DNA of 64,000 nt from CAINVV01 sp964528535 (GCA_964528535.1 CAZGSQ010000004.1:8878-72877); one strand, 5' to 3'. Shown: positions 1-9,464, counted from the first letter of the stretch. Translations and numbers: made by a program. The notes: generated by a model not told the origin, from the sequence alone.

Positions 1-301
1 TGATTTCCTGAAGCTTTTGCACAATTTCGAAATTGTGCTCCGTTTCATCCTTGTTCTCCTTGATCTTAGCCTTGGCTCCCTTCAGGGTCATCCCGCGGTC
101 TTTCACCAAATGGTTGATGAGTGCAAGGTGGTCGATGTCTTCCTGGGTGTAAAACCGATTGCCTTTCTTGTTCTTGAAGGGTTTGATGGTGTCAAACTCT
201 TTTTCCCAGAAGCGCAGGGCGGAGGGTGCCAAATTGAATTTTTCAGCCACTTCGCTGATGGAAAAATAGAGCTTCTCTGCTTTTGGTGCCTTGTATCCCA
301 C
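1..301 (-). CDS. MerR-family transcriptional regulator (partial, 3' end outside window)
   Basis: The translated N-terminus (about 100 residues) shows the MerR winged helix-turn-helix: ISEVAEKFN, SALRFWEKEF and GNRFYTQEDI are the helix 2, wing and recognition signatures. The start is read as GTG at 301, because it gives the usual short lead before the HTH and no ATG lies closer. It follows the M23 peptidase gene by 18 bp on the same strand, so both are probably co-transcribed. MerR proteins normally bind promoter DNA as dimers; the effector domain lies beyond the window, so ligand and targets cannot be inferred. Confidence 0.85.
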   Translation of the reverse strand, partial: MGYKAPKAEKLYFSISEVAEKFNLAPSALRFWEKEFDTIKPFKNKKGNRFYTQEDIDHLALINHLVKDRGMTLKGAKAKIKENKDETEHNFEIVQKLQEI

Positions 302-319
302 GGTAATAGCTTTTAAAGA

Positions 320-1288
320 TTAGTCGAAACTTTGTCCCATATTGGTCGAAATAGAGATCATCTTCTCGTATTCTGCCGGATTAAGATCCTGGAAGTAATA
401 GTTTTGCGGATTGACTTTTTGTCCATTTTTCATCACTTCGTAGTGAAGATGAGGTGCCGTCGAGGCACCCGAACTGCCAATAAAGCCAATCACATCGCCT
501 CTGCTGATCTGCTGACCCTCCTTCACATTCGTTCTGAGCAAGTGTCCGTAAAGGGTCTCGTAGCCGTAACCATGGTCGATGAGTACGGTGTTGCCGTACC
601 CGGAATTCCGTCCAACCTCTTTGACGATGCCATTGCCAGTTGCAAAAACGTCTGTTCCGGTAGGTGCGGTGAAATCCATGCCGTAGTGGAACCTGGGGAT
701 CCTGTAGATGGGATGCATGCGCATGCCCCAGCCTGAGGCTGTTCGTTTCAAATCTTTGTTGGAAACGGGCATGATGGAAGGAATGCTGGCGAGCATCTTC
801 TCCTTGCCAAGCGCCATTTTTACCACTTCATCGTATGATTTTGACTGCACATAGACCTGTTTGGAAAGGATATCCAATTTTTTGGCTACCGAAATGATTA
901 ATTCGGAATTGTCCATGCTCTCCAGTTTGGTATAACGGTTGGCACCTCCAAACCCGGCCATTCTCACGGCGGAAGGAATAGGGTTGGCTTCGAAGATAAC
1001 CCTGTAGATGTTGTCATCGCGCATCTGAATGTCCTCCATTGCTTTGGTGATCTTCTCAATGTCCTTGTTCATCAGATTGTATTGGGACAACAACTGCTGG
1101 TTCTCTCGCTTTAACTGCTTGGTAACAGGAGTCTCAAAAAATTGAAGGAAGATGAAGAAGAAGATAATTCCGGAAACAATCCCTGTTGACAAATAGCCCA
1201 AAGTCCTTTTGATCAGTGAACGGACATTGCGTTCGATCTTGTCAAAACTTAGGGTGTCGGGATTGAATCTGTAATTGGTAATGCCCAT
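320..1288 (-). CDS. M23 family metallopeptidase (membrane-anchored murein endopeptidase)
   Basis: 322 residues. One N-terminal membrane segment (about 33-51) is followed by a coiled-coil-like stretch (about 54-95) and a C-terminal LytM/M23 domain (about 185-295). Zinc and catalytic motifs are visible: H201-x3-D205 in HYGMDF, H249 in YGHL, and H280-L-H282. Known family role: cleavage of peptide cross-bridges in peptidoglycan on the periplasmic side. The architecture (TM, coiled coil, LytM) is that of MepM-like or divisome-associated M23 proteins of Bacteroidota. It leads the transcript that continues into the MerR-type gene and is divergent from alaS. All catalytic residues are present, so it is probably an active enzyme rather than a degenerate activator. 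Confidence 0.9.
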   Translation of the reverse strand: MGITNYRFNPDTLSFDKIERNVRSLIKRTLGYLSTGIVSGIIFFFIFLQFFETPVTKQLKRENQQLLSQYNLMNKDIEKITKAMEDIQMRDDNIYRVIFEANPIPSAVRMAGFGGANRYTKLESMDNSELIISVAKKLDILSKQVYVQSKSYDEVVKMALGKEKMLASIPSIMPVSNKDLKRTASGWGMRMHPIYRIPRFHYGMDFTAPTGTDVFATGNGIVKEVGRNSGYGNTVLIDHGYGYETLYGHLLRTNVKEGQQISRGDVIGFIGSSGASTAPHLHYEVMKNGQKVNPQNYYFQDLNPAEYEKMISISTNMGQSFD

Positions 1289-1312
1289 TCTAAATGATTT
1301 ATTTTGAACTGA

Positions 1313-1346
1313 GGTAGGCCAAAATTAATGAAATAATCTAATTTTG
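1313..1346 (+). promoter_or_regulatory. Predicted alaS promoter (Bacteroidota type)
   Basis: TTTG at 1313-1316 and TAATTTTG at 1339-1346 match the Bacteroidota sigma-ABfr consensus (TTTG, about 19-22 bp, TANNTTTG); the spacing here is 22 bp. Transcription would begin near 1350, giving a leader of about 115 nt before the alaS start at 1466. It overlaps the opposite-strand promoter for the M23 gene. Confidence 0.6.
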
Positions 1347-1349
1347 CAA
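1320..1349 (-). promoter_or_regulatory. Predicted promoter of the M23-MerR transcript
   Basis: On the minus strand TTG (1349-1347) and TAATTTTG (1327-1320) are separated by 19 bp, a good match to the Bacteroidota consensus. It overlaps the alaS promoter, so the two polymerases would compete. Confidence 0.5.
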
Positions 1350-1398
1350 CGATTTTACCGCCTGCTGATGCGTCGACAGGCGGTAAAATTAGATTATT
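1332..1398. repeat. Nested inverted repeats in the alaS promoter/leader
   Basis: The 13-bp arms 1352-1364 and 1377-1389 (attttaccgcctg / its complement) are perfect and enclose a 12-nt loop. In addition 1332-1345 is the perfect 14-nt complement of 1385-1398. The right arm therefore can pair with two left segments that share the ATTTT block, so the structures are partly exclusive. The outer left arm contains the alaS -7 element. There is no U-run, so it is not a standard terminator. Confidence 0.75.
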
Positions 1399-1465
1399 TA
1401 AAGGCATTTGGCCAATCAGGCGCTGAAGTTAGGTGCCATTTAATTGTTTTTAACATTTTTCTACC

Positions 1466-4081
1466 ATGGATTCTAAACAGATACGCGAAGCTTTTTTGGA
1501 TTTTTTTGCATCCAAAACCCATCAGATCGTTCCATCGGCTCCGATGGTTGTAAAAAATGATCCAACCCTGATGTTCACAAATGCCGGCATGAACCAGTTC
1601 AAGGATATTTTCCTTGGGAATGCACCCGTGAAGAGTCCCCGAATTGCCGATACCCAGAAATGTTTGCGCGTATCCGGAAAGCACAACGATCTCGAAGAGG
1701 TCGGCCACGACACCTACCACCATACCATGTTCGAGATGCTTGGCAATTGGTCGTTTGGCGATTATTTCAAAAATGAGGCCATCGATTGGGCCTGGGAACT
1801 ACTGGTAGGTCGTTTCAATATACCTGTCGACCGGCTTTATGCCACTGTTTTTGAAGGTGATGCGAAAGATGGAGTTCCGGTCGATTCTGAAGCCCTTGCC
1901 TTGTGGAAGAAATACCTTCCGGAAAATCAGATCCTGTTTGGCAACAAAAAGGACAACTTCTGGGAAATGGGCGACAGTGGCCCATGCGGACCCTGTTCCG
2001 AAATCCATGTAGACATTCGAAACGATGATGAGCGTTCAAAAATCCCCGGTAGGGCACTGGTGAACGAAAGTCATCCGCAGGTCATCGAAATTTGGAATCT
2101 TGTCTTCATACAGTTCAACCGCAAGGCCAATGGTCAATTGGAGGAACTTCCTGCCAAACACGTCGATACGGGGATGGGATTTGAGCGACTCTGTATGGTG
2201 CTTCAAAAGAAACAATCCAATTACGATACCGATGTCTTTCAGCCGGTCATTACCGAACTGGGATATTTGGCCGGAAAAAAATATGGCGAGAATGAGAAAT
2301 CGGATATTGCCATGCGTGTCATTGCCGACCACATTCGTGCCATCGCCTTCGCCATTACCGACGGGCAATTGCCTTCGAACAACAAAGCCGGTTACGTCAT
2401 CCGCCGCATTTTGCGCAGAGCCGTTCGATACGGATACACTTTTCTCGGTTTCCGGAAACCCTTCATGCACCAGCTGATCAAGGTATTGGCTGACCAGATG
2501 GGGACTGCCTTCCCGGAGTTGAACAAACAGCAGGATTTGGTAACCAAGGTGATCCGTGAAGAGGAAGACTCCTTCCTGCGCACCCTTGAGACCGGGATCA
2601 GAATGTTGGAAAATATTATGGCCGTCGCCAGGAAAAATGGCCAAAGCGAAATAAATGGAAATGTCGCTTTCGAATTGTATGATACTTACGGATTTCCGCT
2701 CGACCTCACAGAACTGATCCTGCGCGAAGAGTCATTTACGGTCAATAGGGAGCAGTTTGAAACGGCAATGGAAGAGCAGAAAAATCGCTCCAGAAATGCA
2801 ACACAACTCGAGACCGGCGACTGGATTGAGATTCGTCCTTCACTTGAAAGCGAATTTGTCGGCTATGACCAGACAGAATCGGAATTAAAAATTTGTCGTT
2901 ACAGGAAGGTGAAAGACAAAAAGGGCGAATATTTTCAGCTCGTCTTCGATGCAACACCTTTCTATGCCGAATCTGGCGGACAGATAGGAGATACAGGCTT
3001 CCTGGAAGCTGATGGATCCAAATTGCCCATCTTCGACACTGTCAAGGAGAATGGATTGACCGTTCATCTTGCCAAGCAACTTCCAGCAGATCCATCCGTC
3101 ACCTTCACAGGACAGGTAGACAGGAACAAACGCTTGGCAACCGCCGGCAACCACACAGCTACCCACTTGCTCGATCACGCACTCAGAGAGATATTGGGCA
3201 CACACATCGAACAGAAAGGTTCCCTGGTTACCCCCGATTCCCTGCGATTCGACTTTTCTCATTTTCAGAAGGTCTCTGAAGAAGAGTTAGAGCAAATCGA
3301 AAAAAGTGTCAATGAGCTGATTCGTAGCAATGCCAAAAGAGATGAACGCCGGGAGGTTCCAATGGCTGAAGCAGAGCAGTTGGGTGCCATCGCCCTTTTT
3401 GGTGAAAAGTATGGCGACAAGGTTCGTGTCATTAAATTTGGTGAATCCATCGAACTTTGCGGTGGAATCCATGTTGGCGCAACAGGCGAAATTGGCCAGT
3501 TCGTCATCGTTTCCGAAGGATCTATCTCGGCGGGTGTCAGAAGAATTGAGGCCATTACCGGTGCCAGGGCGGAAGCACTCTTAAGAAACAAGTTGAAATT
3601 AACCAAGGAATTAGCTTTTCTCCTAAACAATCCCGCAGATTTGAAGGTGGCAGTTGAACAGTTGCTGCAGAAGGTGAGCTTATTGAACGGGCAGGTTGAG
3701 ACTTATAAGAAGGAGGAGGCATCCGGTTTGAAAAAAGAGCTGCTCAAACAGATTTCATTGGTGAATGGGATCAACTTCCTGGCAAGCAAGCTGCCGCTTG
3801 ATGATGCTGGAATGATCAAAGACCTGGCTTTCCAGCTAAAAGGCGAAGTGGAGAATCTGTTTCTCGTTTTCGCTGCAGAAATCGAAGGAAAGGCTTCTGT
3901 TCATGTCATGATAGCAGATAATTTGGTCAGTGAGCGGGGTCTGCATGCAGGAAACATCGTTCGTGATCTGGCCAAATTGGTGGATGGCGGCGGCGGCGGT
4001 CAGCCATTTTATGCCAGTGCCGGCGGAAAGAACCCCAAAGGAATAAACGAACTTCTTGCGAAGGCAAAAGAGTATATTTAA
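1466..4081 (+). CDS. alaS: Alanine--tRNA ligase
   Basis: 871 residues, the usual AlaRS length. It charges tRNA-Ala in the cytoplasm. The N-terminus has the class II motif 1 region (FTNAGMNQFKDIFLG), followed by the aminoacylation domain. The editing domain carries the zinc/catalytic set H563-TAT-H567 and C665-GGI-H669. The glycine-rich C-Ala linker motif GGGGGQPFYASAGG lies near the end. The ATG at 1466 gives the expected N-terminus (MDSKQIREAFLDFF). A divergent promoter and a long inverted repeat lie in the leader. No frameshift or missing motif was seen. Confidence 0.98.
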   Translation: MDSKQIREAFLDFFASKTHQIVPSAPMVVKNDPTLMFTNAGMNQFKDIFLGNAPVKSPRIADTQKCLRVSGKHNDLEEVGHDTYHHTMFEMLGNWSFGDYFKNEAIDWAWELLVGRFNIPVDRLYATVFEGDAKDGVPVDSEALALWKKYLPENQILFGNKKDNFWEMGDSGPCGPCSEIHVDIRNDDERSKIPGRALVNESHPQVIEIWNLVFIQFNRKANGQLEELPAKHVDTGMGFERLCMVLQKKQSNYDTDVFQPVITELGYLAGKKYGENEKSDIAMRVIADHIRAIAFAITDGQLPSNNKAGYVIRRILRRAVRYGYTFLGFRKPFMHQLIKVLADQMGTAFPELNKQQDLVTKVIREEEDSFLRTLETGIRMLENIMAVARKNGQSEINGNVAFELYDTYGFPLDLTELILREESFTVNREQFETAMEEQKNRSRNATQLETGDWIEIRPSLESEFVGYDQTESELKICRYRKVKDKKGEYFQLVFDATPFYAESGGQIGDTGFLEADGSKLPIFDTVKENGLTVHLAKQLPADPSVTFTGQVDRNKRLATAGNHTATHLLDHALREILGTHIEQKGSLVTPDSLRFDFSHFQKVSEEELEQIEKSVNELIRSNAKRDERREVPMAEAEQLGAIALFGEKYGDKVRVIKFGESIELCGGIHVGATGEIGQFVIVSEGSISAGVRRIEAITGARAEALLRNKLKLTKELAFLLNNPADLKVAVEQLLQKVSLLNGQVETYKKEEASGLKKELLKQISLVNGINFLASKLPLDDAGMIKDLAFQLKGEVENLFLVFAAEIEGKASVHVMIADNLVSERGLHAGNIVRDLAKLVDGGGGGQPFYASAGGKNPKGINELLAKAKEYI

Positions 4082-4330
4082 AAATGCATGAGAAAAAAAT
4101 ATCAAGTTGATTGAGTCCTGCATTAAATACCACTAACAACCGGATACTATCTATCGATCTGTTTGGCGGGTTTGCCATTTTTTGAATGATTGTGGACAAC
4201 TGGCTGTGTCATTTCATTATTTATTCCGCGAAAGAAAATGGCCAACTTTCAGCACGTAATGGTTTTTAAATTAATTTTATCATTCACAAATAAGATAGAA
4301 ATTCAAATCCAAATCCAAATCAATTGACTT

Positions 4331-6370
4331 ATGGAAAAGTTTAAACTTTTGGCGATTGCGCTTTCTGTTACCTCATTGTTCTTTTTTACCTCATGTTCCA
4401 ATAGCTCGAAACCTGCATCTGAAATCAAAAAGGTTGCTGCCTTTGATGTATCCACGATGGATAAATCAGTTCAGCCATGTGCGGATTTTGATGGCTTTGT
4501 CAACGGTAACTGGAAGAAAAACAACCCCATACCCGGAACAGAAATGTCCTGGGGTTCCTTCAATATTTTGGATAAAGAGACCAGAGAGTTGAAGATCAAA
4601 GGAATAGTCAATGATTTGCTGACACAGAATAGTCTGGCAAAAGGGACTGAGGCACAGCAGATAACCGATTATTATAGATCCTACATGGATACCGTTGTCA
4701 TCGAAAAACGGGGCATTTCTCCAATCACATCTTTGCTGGATAAGATTTTATCGGCGAAGGATAATTCAGAAGTGATTGCCATTTCGGGAGAATTGGATCA
4801 ATTGGGCATCGGCGGACCTTTTTCCGTCGGTGTTGGTGCTGATGACCGGAACAGTACCATGAATGCAGTCTTTATGGGACAAGGTGGTTTGTCGCTGGGG
4901 GATCGCAACTATTATGAGAACAAGGATTCTTCCTTGGTCAAAATCCGGGCAGAATTTGTAAAGCATGTCGACACGATGTTTTCGCTGGCAGCATGGAAGG
5001 AGGTCGATCCGGGTAAAACGATCCTCGACTTCGAAACTCGTCTGGCATTGATTCAACTTAAAAATTTTGAAATGCGCGATCCTGTGAAGATGTACAATAA
5101 AATTGCCTATCCGGAGCTTCAGCTGCTGGCACCCGCGATTAACTGGAATGGTTATTATCAAAATTTTGGTGTGAAAACTGATACTGTCATCGTTCATGAC
5201 AAAAATTATTTGAAAAATCTGAATCAACTCCTGGCAGGCACCTCTATTGATTTGCTGAAAATCTATTATCGCTGGCATCTGCTTTCCCACTATGCCAATT
5301 TATTGCCTTATGCCTTTTATAGTGAGTCTTTCCATTTTTACAATACGATAATGTATGGGGTGAAAAAGCAACGGCCACGCGAAGAACGTGCCATTATCAG
5401 TGTAAACAACCGTTTGGGAATGCCGTTAGGGAAACTATTTGCAGCTAAATATTTTCCTGAGTCTTCGAAGAAAAAGGTATCTGAGATGATCGAAAATGTT
5501 CGCACAACTTACCGCGGTCGAATTGAAAAACTATCGTGGATGAGTGCTCCCACCAAGCTAAAAGCAAAGGAAAAGCTGGCAGCCTTTACATGGAAGATTG
5601 GTTATCCCGACACCTGGAAAGACTATTCGACCATCGACATACAACCTGACAAGCTTTTTGAAAACAGCATAAACATAACCTTGTGGGGACATCGTGACAT
5701 GTTGGCCAAAGTTGGGAAACCGGTGGATAAAAAGGAGTGGGGCTTGTCGCCGCAAACCATCAATGCGTACAACAATCCAACCAGCAACGAGATCGTCTTT
5801 CCTGCAGCGATCCTTCAACCCCCATTCTTTAACCCGGATGCCGATGATGCCATCAATTATGGTGGAATCATCGCCGTGATAGGTCACGAAATTACCCATG
5901 GATTTGACGATCAGGGAGCAAAATATGATGGTACCGGCAATTTACGAAACTGGTGGACTCCTGCCGATTCCGCGAATTTTGCCGCACTTGGTAAAAAAAT
6001 GGAAAACTATTTTGCCCCCATCGAGGTTACGAAAGGATTCAAGATTGACGGCAAACTGACATTGGGTGAGAATATTGCGGATCTGGGTGGATTGACCCTT
6101 GGCTATTATGCATTGGAAAAATCACTGGAGGGCAAAAAGCGGCCTGAGCCAATTGACGGATTTACTCCTGAACAACGTTTTTTCCTGGGTTGGGCGCAGG
6201 TTTGGCGTGAAAATATAACCAATGAGAGTCTGATCAGTCAGGTTCAGACAGATCCACATTCACCTGCCCGATGGAGAATCAACACCCCACTTTCTTTATT
6301 GAAGGAATTTAATGATGCTTTTGGCTGCAAAGGAGCAACATCAGATTCCATGAGGATAGTTATTTGGTAG
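4331..6370 (+). CDS. M13 (neprilysin/PepO-type) metallopeptidase lipoprotein
   Basis: 679 residues with a lipoprotein signal (lipobox FTSC, cysteine about 22), so it is probably membrane-anchored in the periplasm or at the surface. The M13 signatures are present: HEITH with H519, E520 and H523, and GENIADLGG with the third zinc ligand E580. The N-terminal CDDFxxFxNG-like block (PCADFDGFVNG) is typical of the family. Known role: cleavage of oligopeptides up to about 40 residues. The upstream 249 bp has no gene; a short AAATCC triplication sits just before the start. Confidence 0.95.
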   Translation: MEKFKLLAIALSVTSLFFFTSCSNSSKPASEIKKVAAFDVSTMDKSVQPCADFDGFVNGNWKKNNPIPGTEMSWGSFNILDKETRELKIKGIVNDLLTQNSLAKGTEAQQITDYYRSYMDTVVIEKRGISPITSLLDKILSAKDNSEVIAISGELDQLGIGGPFSVGVGADDRNSTMNAVFMGQGGLSLGDRNYYENKDSSLVKIRAEFVKHVDTMFSLAAWKEVDPGKTILDFETRLALIQLKNFEMRDPVKMYNKIAYPELQLLAPAINWNGYYQNFGVKTDTVIVHDKNYLKNLNQLLAGTSIDLLKIYYRWHLLSHYANLLPYAFYSESFHFYNTIMYGVKKQRPREERAIISVNNRLGMPLGKLFAAKYFPESSKKKVSEMIENVRTTYRGRIEKLSWMSAPTKLKAKEKLAAFTWKIGYPDTWKDYSTIDIQPDKLFENSINITLWGHRDMLAKVGKPVDKKEWGLSPQTINAYNNPTSNEIVFPAAILQPPFFNPDADDAINYGGIIAVIGHEITHGFDDQGAKYDGTGNLRNWWTPADSANFAALGKKMENYFAPIEVTKGFKIDGKLTLGENIADLGGLTLGYYALEKSLEGKKRPEPIDGFTPEQRFFLGWAQVWRENITNESLISQVQTDPHSPARWRINTPLSLLKEFNDAFGCKGATSDSMRIVIW

Positions 6371-6518
6371 GTGTATCTTGAAAAATCCACTTTTACATTC
6401 GAAAGGTTCATTCTAAATAACTGTATTGCTGTCAGATTTTCCATGGGAAGTCTCACAGGCAGCCGGAACCGCCTTGGGCGATTCTGAGGAATAGCTACTT
6501 TTATGGGAAAAAAATTCC

Positions 6519-8303
6519 ATGGAGCTAACACGAACTTTCGACCTTCTCGATTATTGTCTTGCCAATGTATCGCGCGAAGATGCAGTAGCCGGAAAACAGG
6601 GTACACAATGGGTTAAATACAGCACGGAACAGTTTGCCAGAAATGCAGAATTGCTAGCCTATGGGCTCATGTCTCTAGGTATTCAGAAAGGCGACAGGGT
6701 CTCAACAGTTAGTGGCAATCGACCTGAATGGAGTTTTGTCGACATGGCTCTCTCCATGACTGGTGCCGTTCATGTGCCTGTGTATCCAACAATCAGTGAA
6801 GAAGAGTACAGTTACATATTCAACCATGCGGAGATTCGATTCCTCTTTGTCTCCGACGAAAAGCTTTACAACAAGCTCTCCCCAGTGGTGGTCGAGGTTG
6901 TCAGCCTCGAGAAAATATTTACTTTCAACGACGTAAATGGTGCCGAAAACCTTGCTGTGCTGCTACAGCTGGGTGAAAAAAATGAACAGGTGCTTCGTCC
7001 CAAATTGCAGGAGATCAAAAACAGCATCCATGAAGAGGCGATGGTTACGATGATTTATACTAGCGGGACTACAGGTATTCCAAAGGGAGTCATGCTATCG
7101 CACAGGAACCTTGTCTCCAACTTTAAAACTTGTTCCTTCCATTTTGCCCTGGGATTGGGCCATCGTTCTGTATCATTTCTACCACTTTGCCACATTTTCG
7201 AACGTACTGTCAACTATGTCTTCATGTACCGGGGCATTGGTATCTATTATGTAGAGAGTCTTCCTCAGATCGTTCAGTCGATCAAGGAGGTAAAACCACA
7301 TATTTTCACTGCGGTGCCACGGCTGATGGAAAGTGTCTACGATGGGATCATGGCCAAGGGTAAGCTTCTGACCGGCATCAAGAATAAATTGTTCTTCTGG
7401 GCTGTGGATCTGGGAAAGGATTTTGAATTCAACAAAAAGGTGGGAATCGGCAAAAGAATAAAAATGAAAATTGCCGACAAACTCATCTACTCGAAATGGC
7501 GCGCCGGTCTTGGTGGAAATATCCAGTTGATGGTATCGGGAGGAGCCCTTTTACAGTCAAGAATAGCCCGGGTTTTTAGTGCTGCAGGTTTGACCGTTCT
7601 GGAAGGTTATGGCCTCACCGAAACATCTCCGGTCATTGCTGTGAGCAATGCCGTTACCGGAGAGATAAAAATAGGTACCAACGGCCCGGTTATCAAGGGC
7701 GTGGAGGTGAAGATTGCCGAAGATGGTGAAATTCTGGCGAGAGGACCCAACCTGATGATGGGCTATTACAAGGAACCCGCACTCACGCACGAGGTCATTG
7801 ATGCTGAAGGTTGGTTTCATACAGGCGATGTGGGTATCCTTGATGAAGGTAAGTTTTTGAAGATTACCGACCGCAAGAAGGAGATATTCAAACTTTCAGG
7901 TGGAAAATACATCGCTCCTCAGTTGATTGAAAATAAGTTGAAGGAGTCGGTTCTGATTGAGCAGGCCATCGTCATTGGCAACCACGAGAAATTTGCCAGC
8001 GCCCTGATCTCACCTAATTTTGTCTACCTTCACGAATGCTGCAATGAGCATAATATTTTATTTAACGACAATGCAGACTTGATCACCCAACCAGAGGTGA
8101 TGGCCATGTTCCAGTCAGAAGTGAAGGAGATTAACAAGACGCTTGGACAGCACGAGGAGATCAAACGCTTCAGGTTGGTCTCAGAATCGTGGTCAGCAGC
8201 ATCCGGAGAGCTTTCGCAGACCTTAAAATTGAAGCGTAAAGTGCTCGAACAAAAATACAGTGGCTTAATTGAAGAAATTTTTGCCTCTTCCAGAGAGGAT
8301 TGA
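6519..8303 (+). CDS. AMP-forming long-chain fatty acid--CoA ligase
   Basis: 594 residues of the ANL superfamily. The phosphate-binding motif A3 is MIYTSGTTGIPKG (about 182-194). Later motifs are YGLTETSP, GWFHTGDVG and the hinge DRKKEIFKLSGGKYI. This is the FAA1/long-chain acyl-CoA synthetase form. It would activate fatty acids to acyl-AMP and then acyl-CoA at the cytoplasmic membrane. The start ATG at 6519 gives the family's usual short N-terminus. It stands between the M13 peptidase and an NmrA-like gene, with no clear operon partner. Chain-length specificity cannot be read from the sequence. Confidence 0.93.
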   Translation: MELTRTFDLLDYCLANVSREDAVAGKQGTQWVKYSTEQFARNAELLAYGLMSLGIQKGDRVSTVSGNRPEWSFVDMALSMTGAVHVPVYPTISEEEYSYIFNHAEIRFLFVSDEKLYNKLSPVVVEVVSLEKIFTFNDVNGAENLAVLLQLGEKNEQVLRPKLQEIKNSIHEEAMVTMIYTSGTTGIPKGVMLSHRNLVSNFKTCSFHFALGLGHRSVSFLPLCHIFERTVNYVFMYRGIGIYYVESLPQIVQSIKEVKPHIFTAVPRLMESVYDGIMAKGKLLTGIKNKLFFWAVDLGKDFEFNKKVGIGKRIKMKIADKLIYSKWRAGLGGNIQLMVSGGALLQSRIARVFSAAGLTVLEGYGLTETSPVIAVSNAVTGEIKIGTNGPVIKGVEVKIAEDGEILARGPNLMMGYYKEPALTHEVIDAEGWFHTGDVGILDEGKFLKITDRKKEIFKLSGGKYIAPQLIENKLKESVLIEQAIVIGNHEKFASALISPNFVYLHECCNEHNILFNDNADLITQPEVMAMFQSEVKEINKTLGQHEEIKRFRLVSESWSAASGELSQTLKLKRKVLEQKYSGLIEEIFASSRED

Positions 8304-8316
8304 TTCGTAAAAAACA

Positions 8317-8324
8317 TATTTTTG
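8317..8324 (+). promoter_or_regulatory. Possible -7 element for the NmrA-like gene
   Basis: TATTTTTG matches TANNTTTG and lies about 50 bp before the ATG at 8376. No well-spaced TTTG is seen upstream, so support is partial. Confidence 0.35.
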
Positions 8325-8375
8325 CCCCGTTGGTTGACAACATTAAACTTTTCGAATTTAATAGTTGATCCTTCT

Positions 8376-9245
8376 ATGGATAAATATTTAATAACGGGAG
8401 CCACAGGGAATGTAGGACTCAATACAGTCAGATTTCTGCTGAACCAAGATGAGAAGGACTTTCAGGTCGTGGCAGCTGTGCGCGATCTCGACAGGGCAGA
8501 AAAGATCACTGACATGGAGGGAGCTCAACTCGTAAAATTCGAATTTGACGAACCAAATACCTATGCAGCTGCACTCAAGGGTGTTAGTAAGTTATTACTA
8601 ATCAGGCCAAATCAAGTATCCGATGTGTCCAAACACATCTTTCCTTTTTTGGATGAGGTGGCGAAATCAGATGTGAAGCATCTTGTCTTCATTTCGATTG
8701 TGGGCGCCGAACGAAGCCGTATTTTTGCCAATCACCGCATAGAGACACATCTCAAAAAGATGACTATTCCCTCCACCATCATTCGCCCCTCTTTGTACAT
8801 GCAGAATCTTATGTCGCTGCACGGTCAGGATATCAAATTGAATGACAGGATATTTATACCGGCCGGAGCCGGAATGGTGAACTATGTTGATGCCCGGGAT
8901 GTAGCAAGATTGGTGGTTGAACTACTCAGAAATCCGGGACATGAGGGCAAAGAATATGAAATTTGCGGTCCTGAACCGATGGATTTTTACAAGATAGCTA
9001 CCCTTTTCTCCAAGGAATTGGGCAGGGAAATCAGGTACGCTCGTCCACTTACCATCAAATTCATCCGTCAAAAGATGCATGAGAAAAAGGGAATGCCTTT
9101 CATAGTAACGCTCTCCTTGCTTTACGGGGCTGCAAGAAATGGCAAAATGGGGCATGTATCAGATGTTTTCAAGGAGCTTACTGGTAGAGAGCCAAGTCAT
9201 TTGGTAGATTTTATTCACGAAAACAGATCCTTCTGGGAGAAGTAA
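8376..9245 (+). CDS. NmrA-like / atypical SDR NAD(P)-binding protein
   Basis: 289 residues. The N-terminus has the Rossmann motif ITGATGNVG (about 5-13), typical of NmrA-like and QOR2-like atypical short-chain dehydrogenases. The region NYVDARDVARLVVELL is the family's characteristic helix after the substrate cleft. The start at 8376 (MDKYLITGATG) is chosen because an in-frame upstream extension would put about 18 unrelated residues ahead of the first beta strand. Members act as NAD(P)-dependent reductases or redox-sensing regulators; the substrate is unknown. It is followed by tRNA-Phe with its own promoter. Confidence 0.85.
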   Translation: MDKYLITGATGNVGLNTVRFLLNQDEKDFQVVAAVRDLDRAEKITDMEGAQLVKFEFDEPNTYAAALKGVSKLLLIRPNQVSDVSKHIFPFLDEVAKSDVKHLVFISIVGAERSRIFANHRIETHLKKMTIPSTIIRPSLYMQNLMSLHGQDIKLNDRIFIPAGAGMVNYVDARDVARLVVELLRNPGHEGKEYEICGPEPMDFYKIATLFSKELGREIRYARPLTIKFIRQKMHEKKGMPFIVTLSLLYGAARNGKMGHVSDVFKELTGREPSHLVDFIHENRSFWEK

Positions 9246-9277
9246 TTTGATTTGATCGTAAAAAGTTGAAAGAATCT

Positions 9278-9307
9278 TTTGCCGGAATAATTTAATGTAT
9301 ATCTTTG
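9278..9307 (+). promoter_or_regulatory. tRNA-Phe promoter
   Basis: TTTG at 9278-9281, 18 bp, TATCTTTG at 9300-9307: a full Bacteroidota-type promoter. The -7 box ends 16 bp before the tRNA 5' end. Confidence 0.7.
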
Positions 9308-9323
9308 CACCGCATTTAAATAA

Positions 9324-9396
<73 letters not shown>

Positions 9397-9397
9397 C

Positions 9398-9435
9398 GAA
9401 AGGGTAAAGAGCAATCTTTGCCCTTTCTCATTTTT
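9398..9435 (+). terminator. Rho-independent terminator after tRNA-Phe
   Basis: A 13-bp stem (9398-9410 with 9415-9427, one G-T pair), GCAA loop, then a T-rich tail (tcattttt). It begins 2 nt after the tRNA. Confidence 0.85.
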
Positions 9436-9446
9436 AGCTATATTTG
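9417..9446 (+). promoter_or_regulatory. Predicted promoter of the M16 peptidase gene
   Basis: TTTG at 9417-9420, 18 bp, TATATTTG at 9439-9446, ending 18 bp before the ATG at 9465. The -33 box is inside the descending arm of the tRNA terminator. Confidence 0.55.
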
Positions 9447-9464
9447 GCGACCTGATAAATTTGT

